Origin: CBDFJH01 sp965198095
GTDB lineage: Bacteria; Latescibacterota; UBA2968; GCA-2709665
DNA length: 64,000 nucleotides
NCBI GenBank assembly: GCA_965198095.1
Contig: OZ240239.1
Coordinates: 1,798,001 to 1,862,000, forward strand
Reading direction: 5' to 3'
Positions 53,001-61,640 of the stretch are shown here, one piece after another. Positions within the stretch are counted from its first letter, which is position 1. The number at the start of each line of letters is the position of its first letter. The notes under the pieces were generated by a model, which was given only the letters and a program-made list of their open reading frames with translations, ran no database searches and was not told the DNA's origin. A program made the position numbers and the translations under genes.

Positions 53001-56000
53001 TAGAGGCCCGTGGTCGGGTTGAAGCCCTGGTCGGTCGCCAAGTCGACGCTGTAGCGCAAATATCGATTCGTGACGTCCAGGATGCCGTTTCGGTTCAAGT
53101 CTTCCGTGTCCGGGAGGGCATTCCGCTCGGAGTTGTTGCCCTCGGAACCGTTGACGCCGGGAGGATAACGGTTCGAATAGTTGCTCTCGTCGAGGTCCAC
53201 GTCCGAAAAGTTGTCCCCCGAAGGATCTGAGGGCGGCACGGCATCTTGTCCGTAGATCAGCTTGAAGACCGAGGCCTCCTGGGCGTCGGTGAGACGGTCG
53301 AGACCGATGTCCTCTTCCGGGGAAGCCAGCTGGTCTCCGGTGCCCAGGCCGGGCAGCTCCTCGTCTTCCGTGCGAAAGCCCGATGGGGGCGGGTTGTGTT
53401 CCGTGTGATCGAGCGGGAGACTGACGCGCTCCGCGACCTCGCCCAGATCGATATGCATCACGCCGGCGTTCCCCCGCACCCAGACCTCGATCGACTTGGA
53501 GTTGGAGAGGTCGAACCCTCCGAGGTACCGCATAATCCCTCCCCAAGATGCCTCCGCGCTCCCGGCGTTCGGGTCCCGGGTCGTCACCGGAAAGCCGCTC
53601 GTTCGTCGGGGTTCGAATCTCAACACGAGGACGTCCACGAGGCTTTGATCGAGCGGAATGTCCTCTCGATTCGGCTGGATATGGAACAGGTTGATTCGAT
53701 CATCCCGAACCGGATTGTACCACGTCAGCCTTGCCTGTGGCAGGGACAGCCCGCTGCCCTCCCGGGTCGGCGTGCCGGCGCGCGACCAGCCGAGCTTTGA
53801 AACGCCGAAACCCAGCCTGTTTTGAGCCCCTTCGAAGTCGTCGATGTAGGCGACGTTCTTCGTGTTCGGGTTGGGCAGACTCTGCGCGATTTCCGCCTCG
53901 ATGTTGAGCCTGGACGGCGCCTCGGTTGCGACGAAGGGGAGCTTGTTCACGAGATCGGTCATGAACTCGGGTTGGAAATGCAGGCTGGCGTTGGTGTCCC
54001 AGATCAGGGTGCGTGCCGGCTCCTCACCCACGCGCACGCGATGCGACGGACTTCCCTGTTTGCTGTAAAGCAGGGTCATGCCCAGCAGCGACTGATTGCC
54101 GCCGAGCGGGTGTTCGGCCCGGACACCGACGAGGCTTTTCTGCGACCCAAGGCCGAACAGGCTCTTCGATGCGTAGTTGATTCTAAGGTTTGCGGCCGGA
54201 TCAGAGACGAGATCCGTGGCGTCTCCGATGAACTTAAGGGTGCCGATTTCGTATTGAATCTGGTAATCCCTTCCGCGGGCGAGGCGCCGGTTGTTCAAGA
54301 TCACCTCTTCGCTTCCCTCGACGATGCCAGGACCGAGGGTGTACTGAGTCGCCCGGCTCTTGGACCGAATGCGCAGGATGAATCGGCTCTTCAGGCTGCG
54401 GGTCTGGTTGTTTGTGGTCGTGTAAATTTCGGGGACGCGGGCGTCGTCATCCAACCCCCCCGCGCCGCCGGACACGGACCCGAACGGCTCCAGCTGTGAA
54501 AAGACCAGGTGTCCGAGCGCCAGGTTGAGGCCCGGGAGGTTGTTCCCTCCGTCGATATCGATCAGGTTGTCGGGAGGGGAGGAGGCTGATGACCCGTTGG
54601 TGTGGGTGTCCAGCCCGAAGATCTGCAGATAAGGCGTGCCGCCCTGATTGTCCACCTGCTCCCGACCCGGCACGTCCCGAACGATTTGAACCTGGAACCC
54701 TTCCGGCTCGATATTTCTGCCCGCGAGCCCGTAGACGTTTCGCCAGGACAGCTCCCAGCTGGGATCGTCAGGTCTTTGTTGCCGCGACTTGATCAGCTTC
54801 AGCTCGATTTTTTCGTCCGGATTTGCGGCGTCCGGTATGAATCCGATATCCCCGAACTCCCGTCCATCGACCGTGCGGTAGGCCACGGCCAGAACGAACC
54901 CCCGGTTGACCCGCCCGGATCGCATGATGAGATAGCCCCGGGCGTCGACGAGGAACTTCTCCGTGCTCAACTCGTGAAAAAAACCTTCTTCCACGATTCT
55001 GCCTCCGGACAGATTCAGGTCTGTCGTGGGTCCCGAGCCGCCGCCGATGATCGGGTCGCCCTGGGCATCGGTTGGCTGACTCGCGTCGTTCCAAAAGGCG
55101 TAGGCGATACCGGGACCGGCCCGGTCATCCAGGTCGTTGATGTCGTTGAAATCGTTGATAAAGACCCGTATCGAATGGGTATCCACGAGGTCGGCTTCGG
55201 AGGGGTCGTTCGGAAACCTGTCTCGGTACCGCTCGTCCAGGAAGAAATAGGTATCTTCAAGGTACTGGTAGTCGCGGACCTCGGTTGCGAACTCCTCTGC
55301 CTTCCCCTGAAAGGTCCTTCGATTGCTCGCCGCCTTGTCCTGAGACGTGACGACCGTCAGGTTCAGCCCGCCGAGCTGGCCTCTGGCCTTGATCCCGAAC
55401 AGGCCGCCGCGGCCTTGAGCGGAGAACCCGACCAACCGCGCGCCGGGAAGCCGCAGCGAAGTGCTTCCGGCTTCGATCTCTTGGATGATGTCGTCTTCGT
55501 CTCCGTCGTACCTCAGGCTCAGCGACTCCCCAAGCTCGACCCGGCTGTGGCTGTCCTGCTGCAGCGCAATCGTGATTCGCTCTCCGATCGTGCCTTGCAC
55601 ATTGAGTTGGGAATCTTGTTCGAAGTCGATGCTCGGGAACTTCGAGTTGCGTCCACGGGTTTGCGCCTGTCCCGTGGTATAGTTACTGATTCCATCCAGG
55701 TCGATCCGGCGTGATCCGGTGATTCGTATGTCTGTCTCCCCCTCTCCCGTAATCGCGCTCAGACCTTTGGGCACTTTGACGGGGATCTTGATGTTCAGGA
55801 GCCCTCCCCCCTCACCCGGCGCCATCCTGGGCTCCTCAGCCAGACCCTCGTCCAGAAGCCGCTTGCGGTCCGTGACGTGCTGATAGGCGGCAAATTCTTC
55901 GAGAGAGAGGAGGGCGGGGAGGCCGTAGATTTGTCCTCCGACTTCGCCGTAGAACAGCACGGCGCGGAGATCGCCGTTGAACGGGCGCACGCCGGTGTCG

Positions 56001-56179
56001 AAGAAGCGGCCGGGGTCGGTCCGGGCGGACGGGTGCCGTTTTGGCTTCTTTTTCGTCAGGAAGGCATCGAGCGTCGGATGCTGCGACGGAATCTGGATAC
56101 TCGGCGGCGCCCCCAGAGCCTCCTCGGCCGTCCATAGGGCCAGGAGGACCCACGGCACCTGACGCGCGACCCACGCGAC
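50015..56179 (-). CDS. sprA: SprA-family type IX secretion outer-membrane translocon
   Basis: About 2054 residues from a GTG at 56179 (AAAAGGG nine bases upstream), which begins directly at a signal peptide (WVARQVPWVLLALWTAEEAL). ATGs at 56269 and 56263 have no ribosome site and would give a 30-residue basic leader. SprA/Sov forms the giant 36-strand barrel that exports type IX proteins. Diagnostic segments are NVAYIDDFEGAQNRLGFGVS, repeated VxLNxRxLxRGxDYxIxYExG modules (NRRLARGRDYQIQYEIGTLK), and the C-terminal strand ending in GEIRFN. Members in Bacteroidota are about 2300-2400 residues, so this is a slightly short version. It heads an operon with comEA, coaD, obgE and dprA. Confidence 0.9.
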   Translation of the reverse strand, partial: VAWVARQVPWVLLALWTAEEALGAPPSIQIPSQHPTLDAFLTKKKPKRHPSARTDPGRFFDTGVRPFNGDLRAVLFYGEVGGQIYGLPALLSLEEFAAYQHVTDRKRLLDEGLAEEPRMAPGEGGGLLNIKIPVKVPKGLSAITGEGETDIRITGSRRIDLDGISNYTTGQAQTRGRNSKFPSIDFEQDSQLNVQGTIGERITIALQQDSHSRVELGESLSLRYDGDEDDIIQEIEAGSTSLRLPGARLVGFSAQGRGGLFGIKARGQLGGLNLTVVTSQDKAASNRRTFQGKAEEFATEVRDYQYLEDTYFFLDERYRDRFPNDPSEADLVDTHSIRVFINDFNDINDLDDRAGPGIAYAFWNDASQPTDAQGDPIIGGGSGPTTDLNLSGGRIVEEGFFHELSTEKFLVDARGYLIMRSGRVNRGFVLAVAYRTVDGREFGDIGFIPDAANPDEKIELKLIKSRQQRPDDPSWELSWRNVYGLAGRNIEPEGFQVQIVRDVPGREQVDNQGGTPYLQIFGLDTHTNGSSASSPPDNLIDIDGGNNLPGLNLALGHLVFSQLEPFGSVSGGAGGLDDDARVPEIYTTTNNQTRSLKSRFILRIRSKSRATQYTLGPGIVEGSEEVILNNRRLARGRDYQIQYEIGTLKFIGDATDLVSDPAANLRINYASKSLFGLGSQKSLVGVRAEHPLGGNQSLLGMTLLYSKQGSPSHRVRVGEEPARTLIWDTNASLHFQPEFMTDLVNKLPFVATEAPSRLNIEAEIAQSLPNPNTKNVAYIDDFEGAQNRLGFGVSKLGWSRAGTPTREGSGLSLPQARLTWYNPVRDDRINLFHIQPNREDIPLDQSLVDVLVLRFEPRRTSGFPVTTRDPNAGSAEASWGGIMRYLGGFDLSNSKSIEVWVRGNAGVMHIDLGEVAERVSLPLDHTEHNPPPSGFRTEDEELPGLGTGDQLASPEEDIGLDRLTDAQEASVFKLIYGQDAVPPSDPSGDNFSDVDLDESNYSNRYPPGVNGSEGNNSERNALPDTEDLNRNGILDVTNRYLRYSVDLATDQGFNPTTGLYDGPILRVEGTQSDSSSSPWRLLRLPLRGDDAPRSAEGAADPTFADAVDFVRLWVEHDEPTAMQLYAFDVVGSNWLEDPVPVTSGEFSVASIGTDNTVYEAPPDIELEKDPQTGLEQLERSLALQFEDLAPGDRVSASRALLQGQNYTRYRLMRMDVHGGNPSSPTHIRNFPAVEDSASTGGSPVELFIRFAPIAEDTLNIYEYRSPTYRGWAPEANAATIDLELLSQLKGRLSDLKLSGAASDSLTLSLSSGEYFARFNADDNSIGTRDEKGKFYFVRGNPSLSSIRSFTIGVRNRGTRTLDGKNEVWVNELRIDEIRKKRALSGVFNLQATLADLGNLSVELERRSGDFQDLRGRASGNTTSRFRVNGQVNLNKFLPSGWNATIPVRFNYNRSASVPRIRPGSDVVLTSEQQRDESNVQSNSLLNITLRKRPAPRNPSLFALLFFDRINASMSLSRNNSEGGAITRRRIRKTENLNGNFAYELRPTQKGARIFKWLPLFKRVRQTEVFYFPENVRYTARVSRNLNDQRAFTAVVGDTSDLTETRRETFSMNEVYRVTMKPLRSLNASYNLELNRDLRNGFGLTRLQFGRETNRSQQFGFGYTTRLLSWVNFSSQYNATYRERLETGGQTVPGGSRRKGLTVNGSKSINARTSFNLPLLFRRLKGKRTEGFSLRRVVGSVGSSFQALTTSVGQTSTFNLFGLKQRPRLPFQFGFSDTTTVDRFGSSGVTRVDRRALKDNAMFSTGLRFPGGLSVQTSGSYTRNRNFGNVNTEQETRTLPRLTANWRGLERLPLLRAVLASSSLQLNVAKTHTQIGEGGLDTLSVTSDSRNTIYRPLYQWTARLKNKMTLNFRGDQSERTDLRYQRNVGDEAPPLQTRLLGKTITDQSDFKSTLTYYWKPGFLESLKGNINVDLDYTRGSSRVTEIPRTTSEDEPAEPVMRKDQSTWSAHLAAQYKFSNTFTGGTRFHHRNIEDRLRVSTNKEWGFKLWGEIRFN

Positions 56180-56551
56180 GCCCGGGCGCCCTTTTGAGGA
56201 AGCCCGTCGACTTCGTACCCAAACTATGTGTATAGAACGGATACGTTTACCCTTCGAGTTCATGGGCATCTGGGGGCCGAAGCCGGGGTGAAGGCGCGCA
56301 AGATTGGGAAAAACGGATCAAATTTTCGGGAAGAAAGAATGGAGATGCTGCCTGGAAAAAATCAAAAGTATATATACCCCAACCCCATGGAAAGATCAAG
56401 GGGAAACGGCCCGAGAGTCTTCCTGAGAGAGGCCGGACCCAGACGGCTCCAGCCTCCGTTTCAGGGAGAAAGACCTTTCACCAGACGTTTAAAACGGCTA
56501 TATTTAACTTAACCCGCCACCGGAAATCAGGTTCCCTGATGGAGATATGGT
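56180..56551. other. divergent sprA-lptF regulatory region
   Basis: 372 bases. It contains a good promoter toward sprA (56371-56399), a weaker one toward lptF with TATATT at 56499-56504 and no clear -35, and a small hairpin ATCAGG-TTC-CCTGAT (56526-56540) directly before the lptF ribosome site (GGAGA), which could modulate its translation. No gene was seen. Confidence 0.5.
56371..56399 (-). promoter_or_regulatory. candidate sigma70 promoter of the sprA operon
   Basis: On the minus strand TTGATC (56399-56394), a 17-base spacer and TATATA (56376-56371). The leader to the GTG start would be about 185 bases. Confidence 0.55.
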
Positions 56552-57844
56552 ATGCGCTTGAAGCGTTACGTGCTGTGCGAGCACTTGGCGCCGTTCTTCT
56601 TCAGTTTCGCCGTGATCATATTCCTGCTGACCGTAGACCTGGTCCTGCAGATGCTCGATCTCATCCTTGGAAAAGGTGTGGACTGGGTCGTCGTTTTGGA
56701 GCTTTTTTTCCTGAACACGGCCTGGATGGCGGCCCTTGCCGTCCCGATGTCCGTGCTGGGCGGCACCTTGATGGCCTTCGGGCGTATGAGCGGAGACAAC
56801 GAGTTGATTGCGGCGCAAGCGCTCGGGGTCGGGCTGCACCAGTTGATCTGGCCGGTCTTGGTGTGCGCAGGACTGCTCGGGGCCGCTCTGGTCCTGTTCA
56901 ACGACCGGGTTCTGCCGGAGTTCAACCATCGCGCCCGGCTGCTGGCCACGGATATTCGGAGGAAGCAGCCTTCCGTTGCACTTGAGCCGGGAATCTTCAT
57001 CAAGGATTTTGACAGCTACAAGATCCTGATCGGCGAAATCGATCAGAAGAGCTCAGCGCTGGAGCAGGTGATCATCTACCGGTACAAGAGCACCGGATAT
57101 CCCGTGACGATTTTTGCCGATCGGGGCCGGCTCTCTTATGATGACCGGAGTGACGAGGTCTCGCTCGTGCTCCGGAAAGGTGAAATTCATCGCGTGGACG
57201 CGTCCGATCCCGGCATCTACGTGAAGGCCAGGTTCGAGAAGCAGGTGTTGCGACTTGGGAAGGCCGGGCGACGACTGTCCCGCACCGTTTCGAGCTATCG
57301 CAACGATCGGGAGATGAGCATCAGCATGCTTTCCGAACGGGCCGCCGCGTACGGGCAGGAGTTCCGTCAACTGGAGGCGGACCGAAAGGCGTATCTCGTC
57401 GATTTCTTGAAAGCAAGCCTGCTTGGGGACGTGCCCGGGGAACGGGCCCCGCTCGGGTTGCGGGGATGGTTGGCCCAGGCCAAGGTTGACGCGGCGCTTG
57501 CAAGACACAAGCAGCGTGCGGCCGACCGCAACTGGGTCGAGGTCCACAAAAAGTTTTCCATACCCGCCGCGTGCTTGGTGTTCGTTCTGGTCGGCGCCCC
57601 TTTGGGCCTTCAGGTCAAAGTGAGGGGCGCGGGCGTCGGTGCCGGCATCAGCATTGTCTTCTTCCTGTTCTACTGGGCGTTTCTGATTGGCGGAGAGCGG
57701 TTGGCTGACCGAGGCTATCTTTCGCCCTGGCTGTCCATGTGGGCGGCGAACCTGGTTGTGGGCGCGACCGGCGTCTGGATGTCTCAGGGGCTTGTGACAG
57801 GCAAGCCCCTCCGTGCGTTGGGGAGGCGCGTATGCCTATCCTGA
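56552..57844 (+). CDS. lptF: LPS export permease LptF
   Basis: 430 residues, GGAGA six bases upstream. YjgP/YjgQ-type permease of the LptB2FG transporter that extracts lipopolysaccharide from the inner membrane. Six membrane helices flank a large periplasmic beta-jellyroll domain (about 130-260). LKRYVLCEHLAPFFFSFAVI is the usual N-terminus and FVLVGAPLGLQVKVRGAGVG the conserved motif after the periplasmic domain. It overlaps the second permease gene by 13 bases, giving the normal lptF-lptG pair. An insertion at about 265-320 is highly charged and helical. Confidence 0.9.
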   Translation: MRLKRYVLCEHLAPFFFSFAVIIFLLTVDLVLQMLDLILGKGVDWVVVLELFFLNTAWMAALAVPMSVLGGTLMAFGRMSGDNELIAAQALGVGLHQLIWPVLVCAGLLGAALVLFNDRVLPEFNHRARLLATDIRRKQPSVALEPGIFIKDFDSYKILIGEIDQKSSALEQVIIYRYKSTGYPVTIFADRGRLSYDDRSDEVSLVLRKGEIHRVDASDPGIYVKARFEKQVLRLGKAGRRLSRTVSSYRNDREMSISMLSERAAAYGQEFRQLEADRKAYLVDFLKASLLGDVPGERAPLGLRGWLAQAKVDAALARHKQRAADRNWVEVHKKFSIPAACLVFVLVGAPLGLQVKVRGAGVGAGISIVFFLFYWAFLIGGERLADRGYLSPWLSMWAANLVVGATGVWMSQGLVTGKPLRALGRRVCLS

Positions 57845-58902
57845 GCCGCTACGTCCTGAGGCAGTTTCTCTCTCCCTTGGGTCTGGGACTTGTATGCTTC
57901 CTGGCGATTTTCATCGTCATAGACCTCGTGGATCGACTTGGGGCCTTTATCGATCGAGATGTGGAAGTTGGGCTGATTGTCACCTACTATCTCTGGTATG
58001 TTCCCTACGTCGCCGTCCTGATTCTCCCCATGTCTTTGCTGCTTGCCAGCCTGTTCAGCGTAGGCGGACTCGCGCGTCGCCAGGAACTGACGGCGATGAA
58101 GGCGACCGGTGCGAGCCTGTATCGAATTCTGCTGCCCGTGCAGCTGTTTGCCCTCCTGCTGAGCATCGCCGCCTTTTTTTTTTCCGACTCGGTCCTTCCC
58201 ACGGCCAACCGGCGGAGGCTGGCGATCGATAAGGGCGAAAATCCCTTTGTCAAACCGTTCGTGATGTCGCAGGTGACGATCCGGGATGTAGACGGGCAGA
58301 TCATGTCCGTGAGAGAATATCGCCCTGAGGCGCGCCGAGGCGTGCAGGTTACGGTCGACCAATACAAGGGGCGGAAGTTGGTTCGGAAGACAAGCGCGGA
58401 TGCCATGGTTTGGAAGGAGGAGCGGTGGCACTTCCTCAACGGCGAGGTGAGAGATTTTGACGCGGGCGAGGTCGAGAGGGTAAGAAGATTCCGGGAGATG
58501 CCAGGGGAAACGTTGGCGAGTCTTCCCGCTGATCTTTCCCGGAAGTATCGAACGATCGAGCAGATGAGCTATTCAGAACTTGGAGATTATATTCGGCGGC
58601 AAATGCGACACGGGCGGGATGCGAATCGGGAGTTGGTGGAGCGCCACCTTCGGATCAGCTTTTCATTTGCCGGTTTCGTCATGGTGATCTTCGGCCTGCC
58701 CCTTGCTTCTCGATTTCGGGCAACGGGCAGGCCGTTGCAGTTTGGGATCTGTCTGTTGGCTTCGTTCCTTTTCTACGGATGCATCCAGCTCGGCAGGACG
58801 ATGGGATGGAACGGTTTGGTGCACCCCTTTTTGGGGGCGTGGGCGCCCAACCTGCTCTTCCTGGGCATCGGATGCCTTCTGCTCGCAATGGCTCACAAAT
58901 AA
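57832..58902 (+). CDS. lptG: LPS export permease LptG
   Basis: 356 residues from ATG 57832 (GGGGAGG upstream), overlapping lptF. Same family and topology: MPILSRYVLRQFLSPLGLGL at the start, helices 1-3, periplasmic domain (about 125-245), then SFAGFVMVIFGLPLASRF and three final helices. Together with LptF and LptB it forms the LPS extractor. LptB, LptC and LptA are not in the window. The stop is followed by a hairpin shared with the convergent M23 gene. Confidence 0.9.
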   Translation: MPILSRYVLRQFLSPLGLGLVCFLAIFIVIDLVDRLGAFIDRDVEVGLIVTYYLWYVPYVAVLILPMSLLLASLFSVGGLARRQELTAMKATGASLYRILLPVQLFALLLSIAAFFFSDSVLPTANRRRLAIDKGENPFVKPFVMSQVTIRDVDGQIMSVREYRPEARRGVQVTVDQYKGRKLVRKTSADAMVWKEERWHFLNGEVRDFDAGEVERVRRFREMPGETLASLPADLSRKYRTIEQMSYSELGDYIRRQMRHGRDANRELVERHLRISFSFAGFVMVIFGLPLASRFRATGRPLQFGICLLASFLFYGCIQLGRTMGWNGLVHPFLGAWAPNLLFLGIGCLLLAMAHK

Positions 58903-58929
58903 AAAGGAGGAACCGACGGATCCTCCTTT
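58903..58929. terminator. bidirectional terminator after lptG
   Basis: AAAGGAGGA (58903-58911) and TCCTCCTTT (58921-58929) form a 9-bp stem with a 9-base loop. It includes the lptG stop region; convergent M23 peptidase transcription ends here too. The T-runs are short. Confidence 0.55.
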
Positions 58930-58954
58930 CGACTGCGCGGTATGCCTTGCGCGC

Positions 58955-59911
58955 CTAGAAGACCGGGCTAACGCCTCTTTGATAGAAGATGTAGCGCTTC
59001 GGATTTACAGCACGCCCATCAACGCTGATGGCATAATGTACGTGAGGGGCGGTCGCCTTGCCCGACTTGCCCATCTCTCCGATCACTTCGCCCCGTTTGA
59101 CCGTCTGGCCCACCTTGAGTGTCGGCATTCTCCGCAAGTGCCCGTAGACGGTACGAAAACCGTGACCGTGATCTATCGCAATGTAAAACCCGAGGTGTCG
59201 GTGCAGGCCCAAGCTTGCCCTGCCTACGACACCGTCCGCCGTGGCCAGGATCGGTGTTCCCATGTGGCACGCGAGGTCGATTCCGTTGTGGAAACGCCGC
59301 TGTCCCGTGAACGGGTCTGTTCTGTAGCCGAATCTGGACGAGGTCCAACATCCAGCGTCTGGGGAGACGGGTAGAATCGAGGGTGTATGGCGTCTCAACG
59401 CCTCGTCTCTGCCGAGCAGAACGCCGATGCTGTCGAAACTGGCGCTCAGAAAACGGGCCTCCCTGAGGATCTGGTCCATCCGCCAATGGATTTCCATCAA
59501 GCTTCGAGAGGTTGCCGCCGAGACTTTGCCTCCCCACGGAGGGGAAGGGTCGGCGAAGCCGCCCACACCCATCTTCCTCACGTCCTCCCCCGGCTCCGGC
59601 AGGCCGGTCCAGGACCGCATCACGCGGTCTGTTTTGGAGAAGTCATCGACGCGGTCGTGCGTGTGATCGAGCGTTTTCTGAACCGATTTCACACGGTCCC
59701 TCAATTCTGCGTTTTCACTCCGCATCGCGGCCAGCTTGACTTCTTGGCTGCACTTCGTGTAATACCCGACCCCGTAAAACGACAACGAAAGGATGCCGGC
59801 GGTGACGAGTGCCAGAATCCCCCACAAGGAAGGCTTCGAAAGATGGAATTTGCAGACCCGATGCGCGTCGTGGGTGATGACCTTGAACGTCAGGTGTCGG
59901 CTTACGGGCAA
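58955..59911 (-). CDS. M23 family peptidoglycan metallopeptidase, membrane-anchored
   Basis: 318 residues: an N-terminal membrane anchor (about 30-50, WGILALVTAGILSLSFYGVG), a coiled coil (about 55-95) and a LytM/M23 domain (about 190-310). The zinc-binding motif is HNGIDLACHMGTP (H and D), and the catalytic H-x-H is in TAPHVHYAIS; GHLRRMPTLKVGQTVKRGEVIG is the typical connecting segment. Such proteins cut peptidoglycan cross-links or activate amidases. The coiled coil suggests an EnvC/MepM-like partner role. Active-site residues are complete, so it should be a peptidase. Confidence 0.9.
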   Translation of the reverse strand: MPVSRHLTFKVITHDAHRVCKFHLSKPSLWGILALVTAGILSLSFYGVGYYTKCSQEVKLAAMRSENAELRDRVKSVQKTLDHTHDRVDDFSKTDRVMRSWTGLPEPGEDVRKMGVGGFADPSPPWGGKVSAATSRSLMEIHWRMDQILREARFLSASFDSIGVLLGRDEALRRHTPSILPVSPDAGCWTSSRFGYRTDPFTGQRRFHNGIDLACHMGTPILATADGVVGRASLGLHRHLGFYIAIDHGHGFRTVYGHLRRMPTLKVGQTVKRGEVIGEMGKSGKATAPHVHYAISVDGRAVNPKRYIFYQRGVSPVF

Positions 59912-59997
59912 ACGCTCTCCTCAGCTTCGCCGGTTAGGTTCCGGGTGTTCCGATCGTAGATCTGTCATACGATAAGTAAGTGTTTCAGAGTCGTTTG

Positions 59998-61389
59998 TCA
60001 AACCTGAATCTCGCTGTGAGGGAAGCCCGACATTTGCCCCGCCTCGGCGTTCAGCAGATCCTTGATGTTCGCTCTTACCGCCCTCAACAAAAGGGGCTTG
60101 TCTGAGCAGAAGACTCTCACAACCTTGGCCTGGGCCTCGAAGTTGCCAATGAGGTAATCCTTCAGCAAGGAGACCTCGGGATCGTCGAAGGAGAGCGGAT
60201 CGGATTTCCCTGTCGGGATATGCGATCCAAAAAAAACCCTCAAGTCGACCTCCGGGCTTTTGCCGAAGCGGGGGATATCGATCAGGATTTCGTCTGATCT
60301 CAGCGGCACGTCGATCATTTCGGAAAACGTGTTACAAAGCCGGGTCTCCAGTTTTCGGCGCTGTTCCGGGTGGTAATACAGGTAGGCGAGTATCTTCATC
60401 AGACCGGGCTGGCGTTCGTGAGAAAAAAAGACACTCCCGACCTTGTAGAGCTTCCTCCGTTTGAGGCGGGCGATCATGTTTGAACGTCGATCCACACCGA
60501 AGCGCTCCATTTCCCTTTCCAGGCGATGGATGAGGTCTGCCTCGGTCGCCCGATCGAAATCGGTCTCCTTCAAGCGGCATTCAGGATGGGCAAGCAGATC
60601 CTGTATGCCACGCTTGAGCATGGCGTTCGCGGAACGCACCGCGTGGTGCCAGTAGACGTTTCTGTACATGAGGTAGTTTGTGAAGATGAGGGCTTCTACG
60701 GCGGAGACGCCCTTATAGGTGATGGCCGGCCGTTCACTCGCGGGGTCGAACGTAATCGATCGCACGAGGCGGTCCCGGTTGACGCTCTCGCCGAACGGGA
60801 CGCCACAGTAACGGGCATCCCGAAGGAGATAGTCGATCTTGTCGGGGTCGAGCGTACCGCTCAGAATATGGGCGAGCCTGAGGTCCCGGGCCGGGATCTC
60901 CACCTTTTCGTTCTTGTAGTCGATCACGTTGGATACTCTCAGGGGATCGATGTTTGTCTCCACAAGCGCCGCGTGAATTTCGGTCGCAGGGTCCATGAGG
61001 ATCTGTCGGCCACGTTCTTCGTGATACACGAAGAACGTTTGCATCTCCTCAAACAGATGAGAAAAGGGATAATGGCCGATGTCGTGGAGCAGACCCGCGG
61101 CCAGAAGCACTCTGGCGTCTTCCAAGTCGATGTCGAGAGGTTGCTCCGCCCTGAGCAGCTGGCCCAGAAACTGTCCGGTAAGATGAAAGACGCCGAGCGA
61201 ATGCTCAAAGCGGGAATGCCGGGCGCCGGGATAGACGAGCAGCACGTGTCCGAGCTGAGAGATGTCTCGAAGCCTTTGGAATTCCCGCGTGTCGATCAGG
61301 GAGACCATGTCCCACGGGACGTGGATAGATCCCCATATCGGGTCTCTGATGGCCTTTCCCGATTCAAGAAATTTGAGATCGACGTCCAT
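59998..61389 (-). CDS. HD-domain phosphohydrolase (dNTPase/SAMHD1-like)
   Basis: 463 residues. HD superfamily with the metal ligands H63 (RHSRFEHSLGVFHL), H102-D103 (LLHDIGHYPFSH) and a later aspartate in GTLDPDKIDYLLRDARYCGV. The start, KAIRDPIWGSIHVPWDMVSL and REFQRLRDISQLG, is characteristic of the dGTPase/SAMHD1-like branch found in archaea and many bacteria. It may hydrolyse dNTPs or other nucleotides. A good promoter lies upstream at 61560-61588. Distances to neighbours on both sides suggest it is transcribed alone. Confidence 0.87.
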   Translation of the reverse strand: MDVDLKFLESGKAIRDPIWGSIHVPWDMVSLIDTREFQRLRDISQLGHVLLVYPGARHSRFEHSLGVFHLTGQFLGQLLRAEQPLDIDLEDARVLLAAGLLHDIGHYPFSHLFEEMQTFFVYHEERGRQILMDPATEIHAALVETNIDPLRVSNVIDYKNEKVEIPARDLRLAHILSGTLDPDKIDYLLRDARYCGVPFGESVNRDRLVRSITFDPASERPAITYKGVSAVEALIFTNYLMYRNVYWHHAVRSANAMLKRGIQDLLAHPECRLKETDFDRATEADLIHRLEREMERFGVDRRSNMIARLKRRKLYKVGSVFFSHERQPGLMKILAYLYYHPEQRRKLETRLCNTFSEMIDVPLRSDEILIDIPRFGKSPEVDLRVFFGSHIPTGKSDPLSFDDPEVSLLKDYLIGNFEAQAKVVRVFCSDKPLLLRAVRANIKDLLNAEAGQMSGFPHSEIQV

Positions 61390-61559
61390 AGAATGCGCTA
61401 CGAGGGGGGATTTCGGACGAGGTCGGCCGGCAGGGGGCCACGCTTCGGCCGGACCTTCTCTGAGTTGTGCGATTCAAGCACCCGGTTGCGCCCGTTCTTC
61501 GTCTGCAAGTCGGTTGGCTGTCGTATGATAAGATCGATTCCGATCGGATCGCTTGTGGA

Positions 61560-61588
61560 AATATCGTGATAAGCACTTGGCGTGTCAA
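61560..61588 (-). promoter_or_regulatory. candidate sigma70 promoter of the HD-domain gene
   Basis: On the minus strand TTGACA (61588-61583), 17 bases, then GATATT (61565-61560). The leader to the start codon is about 165 bases. Confidence 0.55.
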
Positions 61589-61640
61589 GGTGGAGAACAA
61601 AGACAACCGTTTGTAGAACAAGGCCGTTCGCTATCAGGAG

